Source: Wenzhouxiangella sp.
GTDB taxonomy: Bacteria; Pseudomonadota; Gammaproteobacteria; Xanthomonadales; Wenzhouxiangellaceae
Length of the DNA: 6,920 bases
Assembly: GCA_007116585.1 (NCBI GenBank)
Contig: SKIE01000225.1
Location: forward strand, 1-6,920
Direction: 5' to 3'
In this document: piece by piece, positions 1 to 5,883 of the stretch
Position numbering within the stretch: the first letter of the stretch is position 1
How the letters are laid out: each line of letters starts with the position of its first letter
Notes under the pieces: generated by a model
The model's database searches: none
What the model was told of the DNA's origin: nothing
Seen by the model: the letters and a program-made list of their open reading frames with translations, nothing else
Made by a program: the position numbers and the translations under genes

Positions 1-722
1 CGGGCGTTGGGCGCGGTCTCGTCGGCAAGAGCGGCACGCGTGCGCTGCAGGCAGGACTGGATCTCATCGCTGCGCGCCAGTCGCTCCTGTTCCTGTTCCA
101 GGCGCTCGTATTCACCCGGCTGCAGATCGAGGGACTCGAGTTCACGATGCTGAAACTGCAGCAGCTCGAGCTGGGCCGGGTCGCCGCAGTCTCGCTCAAA
201 TTCCTCCACGCGGCCGAGCGCTGTTCGCCATGCCCGATAGGCCTGGCCAACGGCTGCAAGCGTTGCAGATTCGACCTGCCGGTCCAGAATCTGGCGTTGT
301 TCGGCCGGCCGCGAGAGCAGCTGGTGTTCGTGCTGACCATGAATCTCGACCAGCATGGCGCCCAGTTCCGATAGCTGGCCGATGGTTGCGCTGCGGCCGT
401 TGATCCAGGCCCGTGAGCCACCTCCGGCGGCCAGCACCCGGCGCAGCAGCAGGCGGTCTTCGTCAAGCATGGCCTGATCCTCGAGCCAGGCGCGCGCGGC
501 CGGCTGATCGGTGAGATTGAACTCGGCGCTCAGGTCTGCTTGCGACCGCCCCTGGGCTACTTGCGAGGCGTTGGCTCTGTCGCCCAGCAACAGTCCCAGA
601 GCATCGATCAGGATGGATTTGCCTGCACCGGTCTCACCGCTGATGACGGTAAAGCCCGGCCCGAATTCCAGCTCCACCTGCTCGATGATGGCGAAATCGC
701 GAATGGACAGGAATTGCAGCAT
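1..722 (-). CDS. recN: DNA repair ATPase RecN, N-terminal part (3' end beyond window)
   Basis: RecN is an SMC-like cytoplasmic ATPase acting in recombinational repair of double-strand breaks. The reverse strand is open from an ATG at 722-720 to the left edge, giving 240 codons of a protein that is normally about 550 residues. It begins MLQFLSIRDFAIIEQVEL, the usual RecN opening. The Walker A motif GETGAGKS is at residues 29-36, followed by IDALGLLLGDRA. The family hallmark HGQHEHQLL starts at residue 128. From about residue 150 the sequence turns into charged, Leu/Glu/Arg-rich coiled coil containing LQPGEYERLEQEQERLA, which is typical of RecN. The Walker B and signature motifs would lie outside the window. 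No strong Shine-Dalgarno precedes the ATG, but the conserved start of the family fixes it. It is divergent from grpE. I see no LexA box upstream, although recN is SOS-induced in many bacteria. The identification is firm. Confidence 0.97.
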   Translation of the reverse strand, partial: MLQFLSIRDFAIIEQVELEFGPGFTVISGETGAGKSILIDALGLLLGDRANASQVAQGRSQADLSAEFNLTDQPAARAWLEDQAMLDEDRLLLRRVLAAGGGSRAWINGRSATIGQLSELGAMLVEIHGQHEHQLLSRPAEQRQILDRQVESATLAAVGQAYRAWRTALGRVEEFERDCGDPAQLELLQFQHRELESLDLQPGEYERLEQEQERLARSDEIQSCLQRTRAALADETAPNA

Positions 723-732
723 CGCTAAAAAG

Positions 733-787
733 GGCCTGAAGGCTTGGATGTGCCGTAGTGTACCGCGCCGGAAAGGGCTTTCAGGCC
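733..787. repeat. Imperfect inverted repeat spanning the recN promoter
   Basis: GGCCTGAA at 733-740 is the exact reverse complement of TTCAGGCC at 780-787. The pairing extends inward with wobble pairs to about 745/775, leaving a central segment of about 29 nt. One arm overlaps the proposed recN -35 box (779-784) and the other lies in the recN leader. It could be an operator-like site or chance in GC-rich DNA; no function is demonstrated. Confidence 0.35.
757..784 (-). promoter_or_regulatory. Possible sigma-70 promoter for recN
   Basis: On the minus strand a CTGAAA box (784-779, compare TTGACA) is followed after 16 bp by TACACT (762-757, compare TATAAT). Each box matches four of six consensus bases. 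Transcription would begin near 750, giving a leader of under 30 nt before the recN ATG. The match is weak, so this is a candidate only. Confidence 0.35.
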
Positions 788-801
788 GGCGGGCACAGGC
801 G

Positions 802-830
802 CTTGCAATCTGCATGGCGCAGCCCCATGT
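802..830 (+). promoter_or_regulatory. Sigma-32 (RpoH) heat-shock promoter upstream of grpE
   Basis: CTTGCAA at 802-808 matches the sigma-32 -35 consensus CTTGAAA at six of seven positions. CCCCATGT at 823-830 matches the -10 consensus CCCCATNT completely. The spacer is 14 bp, within the usual sigma-32 range. A start near 836-838 leaves about 30 nt of leader before the grpE ATG at 866. This also rules out the upstream in-frame ATGs at 758 and 827 as grpE starts, since 827 lies inside the -10 box. Sigma-32 recognition is inferred from the motif. Confidence 0.85.
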
Positions 831-865
831 TCGGCGCATTGGCAACGAATGTATCGAGTCGAACG

Positions 866-1435
866 ATGGCAGAAACCTACGACGAATCCGGCCGAATGGA
901 GCCGGGCCCGGATGAGCAGCGTTCCGCTGAGCTGGACGAGAACCTGACCGACGAGTCCGGCCCGGCGCCCGCAGAAGAGGTGGCTGAGGATCAGGCCGGC
1001 GCAGCGTCCGAGGAGCTGGCCCGGCTGCGGGAAGCGCTGCTGCGAGCCCGGGCGGAAATGGACAACCTGCGCAAGCGCACCGATCGCGAGCTCGAGCGTT
1101 CCCGTCGCTACGTCCATGAAGCCCTGATGAAGGACCTGGTGCCGGTGCTCGACGCGCTGGATCAAGGCCTGGAGAACGCGAAGGCGGATGATGAATCCCT
1201 GCGCGAGGGCCTGGGCATGATCCGGGGCCAGCTTTTGCGAAACCTCGGCAGACACGGTCTGGAAGTGCTGGAGCCCGAGGGCGAGCGCTTTGACCCGGAC
1301 TGGCACGAAGCGATGAGCATGCAGGCCACCGTGGACCATGAGCCGGACAGCGTCATGCTGGTGCTGCAGCGCGGCTATACGCTGCATGGGCGCCTGATTC
1401 GCCCGGCCCGAGTCATCGTGGCGCGAGAGCCCTGA
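866..1435 (+). CDS. grpE: Nucleotide-exchange factor GrpE (Hsp70 cofactor)
   Basis: GrpE is a cytoplasmic homodimer that releases ADP from DnaK and so resets the chaperone cycle. The protein is 189 residues, close to the usual size of about 190-200. An acidic, disordered N-terminus (about 1-50) leads into a long helix, roughly 50-95 (EELARLREALLRARAEMDNL onward), then the family core and a C-terminal beta domain. GrpE hallmarks are FDPDWHEAM and the closing segment QRGYTLHGRLIRPARVIVA. The ATG at 866 was chosen because it lies just downstream of the heat-shock promoter at 802-830; a weak GAG at 856-858 may act as the ribosome site. The open frame extends up to 758, but that part overlaps the promoter and does not look like GrpE. 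The gene is first in the cluster with dnaK and dnaJ; no hrcA lies within this window. Confidence 0.97.
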   Translation: MAETYDESGRMEPGPDEQRSAELDENLTDESGPAPAEEVAEDQAGAASEELARLREALLRARAEMDNLRKRTDRELERSRRYVHEALMKDLVPVLDALDQGLENAKADDESLREGLGMIRGQLLRNLGRHGLEVLEPEGERFDPDWHEAMSMQATVDHEPDSVMLVLQRGYTLHGRLIRPARVIVAREP

Positions 1436-1458
1436 ACGGGCAGAGAGCACGCGGCCCG

Positions 1459-1487
1459 ATTGAAAACAGGGCCCGAAAACCCCACTA
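1459..1487 (+). promoter_or_regulatory. Second probable sigma-32 promoter, upstream of dnaK
   Basis: ATTGAAA at 1459-1465 matches six of seven bases of the CTTGAAA -35 box. After a 14-bp spacer, CCCCACTA at 1480-1487 resembles CCCCATNT, with the first five bases matching. The spacer equals that of the grpE promoter. Transcription would begin near 1493, giving a dnaK leader of about 80 nt. It is weaker than the grpE promoter because the -10 box departs from consensus at its last positions. Confidence 0.65.
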
Positions 1488-1506
1488 ACTCCGTCAACGA
1501 GTTCAT

Positions 1507-1531
1507 CGCAGCCGACAACCGAAGGGCTGCG
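1507..1531 (+). other. Hairpin in the dnaK leader
   Basis: CGCAGCC (1507-1513) and GGCTGCG (1525-1531) form a perfect 7-bp GC-rich stem with an 11-nt loop, between the proposed dnaK transcription start and the dnaK ribosome site. No T-run follows, so it is not an intrinsic terminator. It does not cover the start codon, so a simple thermometer is unlikely. It may stabilise the 5' end of a processed or separately initiated dnaK mRNA, which is inference. Confidence 0.45.
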
Positions 1532-1571
1532 GACACGAATCAACGCAAGATTAAAAACAGGATCACGAGCA

Positions 1572-3509
1572 ATGAGCAAGATTATCGGCATTGACCTGGG
1601 AACCACGAACTCCTGCGTGGCCCTGATGGAAGGGGGCAAGACGCGGGTCATCGAAAATGCGGAAGGTGATCGCACGACTCCGTCGACTGTCGCTTTCACC
1701 AAGGATGGTGAAGTGCTGGTCGGCCAGCCGGCCAAGCGCCAGGCGGTGACCAATCCCGACCGCACGCTCTACGCGGTCAAGCGGCTGATCGGCCGCAAGT
1801 TCAGCGAAGACGTGGTGCAGAAAGACAAGGGCCTGGTGCCCTACAAGATCATCGAGGCTGACAACGGCGACGCCTGGGTCGAGGTGGACGGCAAGAAAAT
1901 GGCCCCGCCGGAGATTTCGGCGCGCGTCCTGATGAAGATGAAAAAGACCGCCGAGGACTATCTGGGCGAGGAAGTCTCTGAAGCCGTTATCACGGTGCCG
2001 GCCTACTTCAACGACTCGCAGCGTCAGGCGACCAAGGATGCCGGCAAGATTGCCGGGCTGAACGTCCGCCGGATCATCAACGAGCCGACCGCCGCCGCGT
2101 TGGCCTACGGGCTGGACAAGAAGGGCGCCGATCGCAAGGTTGCCGTCTACGATCTGGGCGGCGGCACCTTCGATATTTCGATTATCGAGATTGCCGACGT
2201 CGACGGCGAAAAGCAGTTTGAAGTGCTGGCCACCAACGGGGATACCTTCCTCGGCGGTGAAGACTTCGACCTGCGCCTGATCGACTACCTGGCAACCGAG
2301 TTCAAGAAAGAGCAGGGTGTGGATCTGAAGAACGATCCGCTGGCGTTGCAGCGCCTGCGCGAGGCCGCCGAGCGGGCCAAGATCGAGCTCTCTTCGGCCG
2401 AGCAGACTGAAGTCAACCTGCCCTACATCACGGCCGATGCGTCCGGGCCGAAACATCTCAACATCAAGGTGACCCGCTCCAAGCTCGAGTCATTGGTCGA
2501 GGATCTGGTCAAGCGCTCGATCGAGCCGTGCCGGACCGCGCTCAACGATGCCGGGCTGAAGATCGGCGAAATCGACGAAGTGATCCTGGTCGGCGGCCAG
2601 ACCCGTATGCCGCGCGTGCAAAAAGCGGTGGCGGAATTTTTCGGCAAGGACGCGCGGCGCGACGTCAACCCCGACGAAGCCGTGGCTGTCGGTGCCGCAA
2701 TCCAGGGTGGTGTGCTGGCCGGAGACGTCAAGGACGTGCTCCTGCTCGACGTCACGCCGCTGTCGCTGGGTATCGAAACGCTGGGCGGTGTCTTCACCAA
2801 GCTGATTGAAAAGAACACCACCATTCCGACCAAGGCCTCGCAGGTGTTTTCCACCGCTGACGACAACCAGAGCGCGGTGACCGTGCACGTGCTCCAGGGT
2901 GAGCGCGACATAGCCTCGGCCAACAAGTCGCTGGCCCGGTTTGACCTGACCGGCATTCCTGCGGCCCCGCGCGGTATGCCGCAGATCGAAGTCACCTTCG
3001 ATATCGACGCCAACGGCATTCTGCACGTCTCGGCCAAGGATCAGGCCACGGGACGCGAGCAGCGTATCGAGATCAAGGCCGGTTCTGGCTTGAGCGAGGA
3101 TGAAATCGAAAACATGGTGCGAGACGCCGAGTCCCATCGCGAGGAAGACAAGCGCTTCCAGGAACTGGTCAGCGCGCGCAACTCGGCTGATGGCGTCGCT
3201 CACGCCACCCGCACCAGCCTGAAGGAAAACGCCGACGCGATCGATGATGGCACGCGCCAGAAGATCGAGGACGCTCTGGCCAAGGTCGATGAAGCCATCA
3301 AGGGCGACGACAAGGACGCTATCGAGTCTGCCGTCAATGAACTGCAGCAGGCCGGTGCCGAGTTGTACCAGAAAGCGGCCGAGAAAGCGCAGGCCGAGGC
3401 TGGCCAGGCGGGTGCCGACGCGCCCGGCGAACAGGCCAGTGCCGGCGGTGATGCCGCTGACGAAGTGGTCGACGCTGAATTCACCGAGGTCGACGACGAC
3501 AAGAAGTGA
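1572..3509 (+). CDS. dnaK: Molecular chaperone DnaK (Hsp70)
   Basis: DnaK is the ATP-dependent cytoplasmic Hsp70 that binds exposed hydrophobic peptides, with DnaJ delivering substrate and GrpE exchanging nucleotide. The 645-residue protein has the full architecture. The nucleotide-binding domain (1 to about 385) opens with [13 protein letters not shown] and carries Lys70, Pro143, Arg151, Glu171 and Thr199 (DLGGGTFD) at the same numbers as in E. coli. The interdomain linker DVLLLDVTP starts at 388. A beta-sandwich substrate domain follows, then a helical lid, and an Ala/Gly-rich tail ending in [13 protein letters not shown], the usual acidic bacterial terminus. The start has an AGGA (1559-1562) nine bases upstream. 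No residue expected to be essential is missing. Regulation is probably from both the grpE promoter and the local one at 1459-1487. dnaJ follows after 45 bp. Confidence 0.99.
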   Translation: MSKIIGIDLGTTNSCVALMEGGKTRVIENAEGDRTTPSTVAFTKDGEVLVGQPAKRQAVTNPDRTLYAVKRLIGRKFSEDVVQKDKGLVPYKIIEADNGDAWVEVDGKKMAPPEISARVLMKMKKTAEDYLGEEVSEAVITVPAYFNDSQRQATKDAGKIAGLNVRRIINEPTAAALAYGLDKKGADRKVAVYDLGGGTFDISIIEIADVDGEKQFEVLATNGDTFLGGEDFDLRLIDYLATEFKKEQGVDLKNDPLALQRLREAAERAKIELSSAEQTEVNLPYITADASGPKHLNIKVTRSKLESLVEDLVKRSIEPCRTALNDAGLKIGEIDEVILVGGQTRMPRVQKAVAEFFGKDARRDVNPDEAVAVGAAIQGGVLAGDVKDVLLLDVTPLSLGIETLGGVFTKLIEKNTTIPTKASQVFSTADDNQSAVTVHVLQGERDIASANKSLARFDLTGIPAAPRGMPQIEVTFDIDANGILHVSAKDQATGREQRIEIKAGSGLSEDEIENMVRDAESHREEDKRFQELVSARNSADGVAHATRTSLKENADAIDDGTRQKIEDALAKVDEAIKGDDKDAIESAVNELQQAGAELYQKAAEKAQAEAGQAGADAPGEQASAGGDAADEVVDAEFTEVDDDKK

Positions 3510-3554
3510 TGCCGGATTTGCCTGACCAGGCCCGTTTGACTGAGGGAGAACGTC

Positions 3555-4676
3555 ATGCCGGCTGACTACTACGACACGCTGGGCGTTGCCAGAACGGCAA
3601 CGCCCGACGAACTCAAGAAAGCCTATCGTCGGCTGGCGCGAAAGTACCACCCCGACGTCAGTTCCGAGCCCGACGCCGAAACGCGCTTCAAGGAAGTCCA
3701 GAAAGCCTACGAAGTGCTGAAGGATGACAAGAAGCGCGCGGCCTATGACCGGTTCGGGCACGCCGGTGTCAACGGCGGCGCCGGTGGCGCGCCGGGCGGG
3801 GCCGGATTTGGCGATATCAACGACATTTTCGGCGACATTTTCGGCGACATCTTCGGCGGCGGTCGCCGTCGCCGCCAGCAGTCTCGGCGCGGGCAGGATC
3901 TGCGCTACGAGCTGGAGCTGGAGCTGGAAGAAGCGGTTCAGGGGGTCGATAAAGAGATTCGCATCCCGACACTGGGCAAGTGCACCAGCTGCGACGGTAC
4001 GGGGTCGAGGAGCGCCAAACTGGATGTCTGCTCGACCTGCGGCGGCCAGGGGCAGGTGCGCATGCAGCAGGGTATTTTTTCGGTTCAGCAGACGTGTCCT
4101 GCCTGCGGCGGCAGCGGGCGCACGATCAAGGATCCGTGCGCTGAATGCGATGGCAACGGGCAGGTGCGCGAGACACGAACGCTCCAGGTCAAGGTGCCGC
4201 CGGGCGTCGACGAGGGAGATCGCATCCGCCTGAGCGGCGAGGGTGCCGCCGGCGCGCAGGGTGGTCAATCCGGCGACCTGTACGTCGATATCCATGTCCG
4301 TGCGCACCCCTTGTTCCAGCGCGACGGCGACGATCTGTTCTGTGAAGTGCCGATACCGATCACCACGGCGGCATTGGGTGGCCAGCTGAAGGTCCCGACC
4401 CTTGGCGGTTCCGTCATGCTCAAAATCCCGTCCGAGACGCAGTCAGGCCGCCTGTTCCGGCTGCGCGGCAAGGGTGTGCAGTCGGTTCGCAGCCGGGCGA
4501 CCGGCGACCTGCTGTGCCGGGTGGCGGTCGAGACGCCGGTCAATCTCACGCGTGAACAAAAAGACCTGTTGCGCGAGTTTCAGAAGTCCTTTGACGACGG
4601 TGACTCGCGCAACAATCCGCAGTCCAGCAGCTGGACAGATCGAGTCAAGAGCTTTTTTGACCGGATGGGGCTGTAA
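3555..4676 (+). CDS. dnaJ: Co-chaperone DnaJ (Hsp40, class A)
   Basis: DnaJ binds unfolded protein, hands it to DnaK and stimulates DnaK ATP hydrolysis. The 373-residue length is typical. The J domain covers residues 1 to about 70, with the essential HPD triad at 32-34. A Gly/Phe-rich region (about 72-115) contains three successive DIFG motifs. The zinc-binding domain has four CxxCxGxG repeats beginning at Cys143, Cys159, Cys181 and Cys195, enough for two zinc ions. Two beta-rich C-terminal substrate domains and a dimerisation tail ending [12 protein letters not shown] complete the class A layout. A strong Shine-Dalgarno, GAGGGAG at 3542-3548, lies six bases before the ATG. No clear terminator separates it from dnaK, so cotranscription is likely. 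dapB starts five bases after the stop codon. Confidence 0.99.
   Translation: MPADYYDTLGVARTATPDELKKAYRRLARKYHPDVSSEPDAETRFKEVQKAYEVLKDDKKRAAYDRFGHAGVNGGAGGAPGGAGFGDINDIFGDIFGDIFGGGRRRRQQSRRGQDLRYELELELEEAVQGVDKEIRIPTLGKCTSCDGTGSRSAKLDVCSTCGGQGQVRMQQGIFSVQQTCPACGGSGRTIKDPCAECDGNGQVRETRTLQVKVPPGVDEGDRIRLSGEGAAGAQGGQSGDLYVDIHVRAHPLFQRDGDDLFCEVPIPITTAALGGQLKVPTLGGSVMLKIPSETQSGRLFRLRGKGVQSVRSRATGDLLCRVAVETPVNLTREQKDLLREFQKSFDDGDSRNNPQSSSWTDRVKSFFDRMGL
3822..3857 (+). repeat. Three tandem 12-bp repeats encoding DIFG in dnaJ
   Basis: GACATTTTCGGC occurs at 3822-3833 and again exactly at 3834-3845, then with one change (GACATCTTCGGC) at 3846-3857. The units encode three consecutive Asp-Ile-Phe-Gly motifs in the Gly/Phe-rich region of DnaJ. 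DIF motifs there are known to help regulate the DnaK cycle. Copy number could change by slippage in steps of four residues without breaking the frame. Confidence 0.9.
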
Positions 4677-4681
4677 GCGCA

Positions 4682-5413
4682 ATGCGCGTGCTGCTCAGCG
4701 GCGCCAGCGGTGTGATTGGCACGGCATTGGCCGGCCTTGTTGAACAGGACGAGGCATGCAGCCTGGCTGGTGTCGCCAGCCGGGGTGCGTTTTTCCCGCC
4801 CGATGTGGCCGGCGATGTGTTGATCGACTTTTCCCATCCCACGCTGACCGAGCGCAGCATGGCGCTGGCCGATGATCTGGCAATTCCGACCGTGATCGGC
4901 ACGACCGGCCTGACCGAGGCCTGCCTGGAGCGGATCGCGGACGCCGCGCAGCGGATTCCGGTTTGTGTGGCCGCCAATTTCAGTATTGGCGTGAACCTGA
5001 TGCTGGCGCTGGCTGCTCGGGCTGCTCGCGACTTGCCCGACTCGTTTGATATCGATATCGCGGAGATTCATCACCGGCGCAAGCTGGATGCGCCGTCCGG
5101 CACCGCGCTGGCGCTGGGCGAAGCGGTCGCTGGGGCGTGTGGCGCCAAATGGCCTGACTCGGCGGTGATGGATCGCAGCGGCCGAAGATTACTGCGGCCA
5201 GCTTGCGAAATCGGCCTGCAGGCGGTGCGCGGAGGCGACGTGGCCGGCGAGCATACGGTGTATTTTCTCGGCGACGGGGAACGCCTTGAAATCACTCATC
5301 GGGCCACCGACCGCTCCATCTTTGCCCGAGGTGCCTTGCTGGCCGCAAAAAAACTGCTCGGACGGGGTCCGGGTCAGGTAGACTTTCAATCGCTGGTGCT
5401 GGCTTCGGAATAG
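4682..5413 (+). CDS. dapB: 4-hydroxy-tetrahydrodipicolinate reductase DapB (short form)
   Basis: DapB reduces the DapA product to tetrahydrodipicolinate using NAD(P)H, on the cytoplasmic route to diaminopimelate (cell wall) and lysine. The 243-residue protein has an N-terminal dinucleotide fold with GASGVIG at 7-13, then IDFS at 48-51, GTTG at 73-76, and NFSIGVN from 99. The catalytic signature EIHHRRKLDAPSGTA covers 128-142; His130 and Lys134 correspond to E. coli His159 and Lys163. GGDVAGEHTVYF and HRATDRSIFARGAL complete the C-terminal domain. It is about 30 residues shorter than the E. coli enzyme. The loss falls mainly between the second beta strand (around 30) and IDFS, where about a dozen residues replace the usual long loop. 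I see no acidic residue equivalent to E. coli Glu38, so cofactor preference may differ. It starts five bases after dnaJ, with only GGGG at 4667-4670 as a possible ribosome site, suggesting translational coupling. Confidence 0.96.
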   Translation: MRVLLSGASGVIGTALAGLVEQDEACSLAGVASRGAFFPPDVAGDVLIDFSHPTLTERSMALADDLAIPTVIGTTGLTEACLERIADAAQRIPVCVAANFSIGVNLMLALAARAARDLPDSFDIDIAEIHHRRKLDAPSGTALALGEAVAGACGAKWPDSAVMDRSGRRLLRPACEIGLQAVRGGDVAGEHTVYFLGDGERLEITHRATDRSIFARGALLAAKKLLGRGPGQVDFQSLVLASE

Positions 5414-5448
5414 TCGTCAAAGCTTGCCGGTGGGTCGATGAAATGTCG

Positions 5449-5476
5449 TTGACAAGCCGGTCGAAATTGCTACAAT
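5449..5476 (+). promoter_or_regulatory. Strong sigma-70 promoter for the tRNA-Ala/tRNA-Glu operon
   Basis: A perfect TTGACA -35 box (5449-5454) is followed after 16 bp by TACAAT (5471-5476). TGC directly before it forms an extended -10 element. The expected start is near 5483, eight or so bases before mature tRNA-Ala. The GC-rich stretch after the -10 box (GCACGGC) resembles the discriminator of stringently controlled stable-RNA promoters. It lies 35 bp past the dapB stop, so the tRNAs need not depend on the chaperone operon. Confidence 0.88.
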
Positions 5477-5490
5477 GCACGGCTTGATCT

Positions 5491-5566
<76 letters not shown>

Positions 5567-5599
5567 GAATTCGACCTAGGCACGATGTTTTACGGTTTA

Positions 5600-5675
5600 G
5601 TCCCCATCGTCTAGAGGCCTAGGACACCGCCCTTTCACGGCGGCGACCGGGGTTCGAATCCCCGTGGGGACGCCA
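5600..5675 (+). tRNA. tRNA-Glu (anticodon TTC)
   Basis: This 76-nt gene forms a complete cloverleaf. The acceptor stem is GTCCCCA (5600-5606) with TGGGGAC (5665-5671), followed by G73 and encoded CCA (5673-5675). The anticodon stem CCGCC/GGCGG encloses loop CTTTCAC, giving anticodon TTC (5634-5636) for GAA and GAG. The T arm is GGGGTTCGAATCCCC. No separate promoter is evident in the 33 nt before it, so it is probably processed from the tRNA-Ala transcript. A strong terminator begins within 11 nt of its end. Confidence 0.98.
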
Positions 5676-5679
5676 AAAT

Positions 5680-5710
5680 AAAAAAGCCCGCCTCGCGCGG
5701 GCTTTTTTTT
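5680..5710 (+). terminator. Intrinsic terminator after tRNA-Glu, probably bidirectional
   Basis: GCCCGC (5686-5691) pairs with GCGGGC (5697-5702) around a 5-nt loop. Six A residues before the stem and eight T residues after it (5703-5710) lengthen the pairing and supply the U-tract. Read on the minus strand, the A-rich side (5675-5685) becomes a T-run broken once, so the same hairpin could also stop transcripts arriving from the convergent gene that ends at 5884. Confidence 0.93.
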
Positions 5711-5725
5711 CGACTTGCCCAATGC

Positions 5726-5752
5726 GGGATCGATCCCCAGGTTCGATTCGAA
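5726..5752. repeat. Two adjacent short palindromes
   Basis: GGGATCGATCCC at 5726-5737 is a perfect 12-bp palindrome. Four bases later TTCGA-T-TCGAA (5742-5752) is symmetric around one central base. They lie between the tRNA terminator and the twin hairpins. The wording GGTTCGAT resembles a tRNA T arm, but no cloverleaf can be built. A protein-binding or degenerate mobile-element role is possible but unsupported. Confidence 0.5.
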
Positions 5753-5793
5753 GGGCGCGCAGCGCCCGTAGAACGCTGATGCGCAGCATCAGC
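5753..5793. repeat. Twin perfect hairpins with identical GCA loops (REP-like intergenic repeat)
   Basis: Hairpin one is GGGCGC-GCA-GCGCCC (5753-5767), a 6-bp stem. Hairpin two is GCTGATGC-GCA-GCATCAGC (5775-5793), an 8-bp stem. Both are perfect, both have the 3-nt loop GCA on this strand, and 7 nt (GTAGAAC) separate them. This arrangement resembles dispersed intergenic palindromic repeats of proteobacteria that carry a GCGCAGC core and a GTAG linker; that resemblance is from memory and untested. Neither hairpin is followed by a T-run. From 5794 to 5883 I see nothing further. Confidence 0.65.
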
Positions 5794-5883
5794 AATCCCC
5801 GTCTCCGTAATCACAATCACCAGCAACGGCACCCGGGACAATTCATTATGGCCCCTGCAATGCGCCCTCCAACCGTTCCGCCA

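Noticed and set aside
758..865. Upstream extension of grpE to the start codon at 758
   Set aside because: The extension runs through the heat-shock promoter at 802-830, so it would lie mostly upstream of the transcript, and its residues do not resemble a GrpE N-terminus.
723..865. LexA (SOS) box or CIRCE operator in the recN-grpE interval
   Set aside because: No CTGT-N8-ACAG pair and no TTAGCACTC-type inverted repeat could be found by reading both strands.
511..915. Plus-strand open frames across recN and into grpE
   Set aside because: They are antisense to the conserved RecN N-terminus, including its Walker A motif, and overlap the grpE promoter and start.
725..1765. A 346-codon open frame on the minus strand opposite grpE and the start of dnaK
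   Set aside because: It covers the grpE coding region and both heat-shock promoters in antisense and has no recognisable domain. The real minus-strand gene here is recN, in a different frame starting at 722.
1563..2456. A 297-codon open frame on the minus strand opposite the 5' half of dnaK
   Set aside because: It mirrors the conserved ATPase domain of DnaK and shows repetitive His/Leu/Val/Gly composition typical of an antisense shadow.
2490..4307. A 605-codon open frame on the minus strand opposite dnaK and dnaJ
   Set aside because: Long open frames opposite hsp70/dnaK are a known by-product of GC-rich codon bias and gave rise to misannotations such as NAD-specific glutamate dehydrogenase. 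This one crosses two well-conserved genes, shows no family motif of its own and has no promoter or ribosome site that I can see.
5726..5752. Possible degenerate tRNA or integration (att) duplicate, from GGTTCGAT-like wording similar to the tRNA T arms
   Set aside because: The shared stretch with the tRNA-Ala T arm is only about eight bases, no acceptor or anticodon stem can be formed, and the tRNA-Glu 3' end is not duplicated in the spacer.
5635..5841. A 68-codon minus-strand frame ending in ASPRGFEPRSPP
   Set aside because: The C-terminal half is read from the reverse complement of tRNA-Glu and its terminator; this peptide ending is a familiar artefact of translating tRNA genes.
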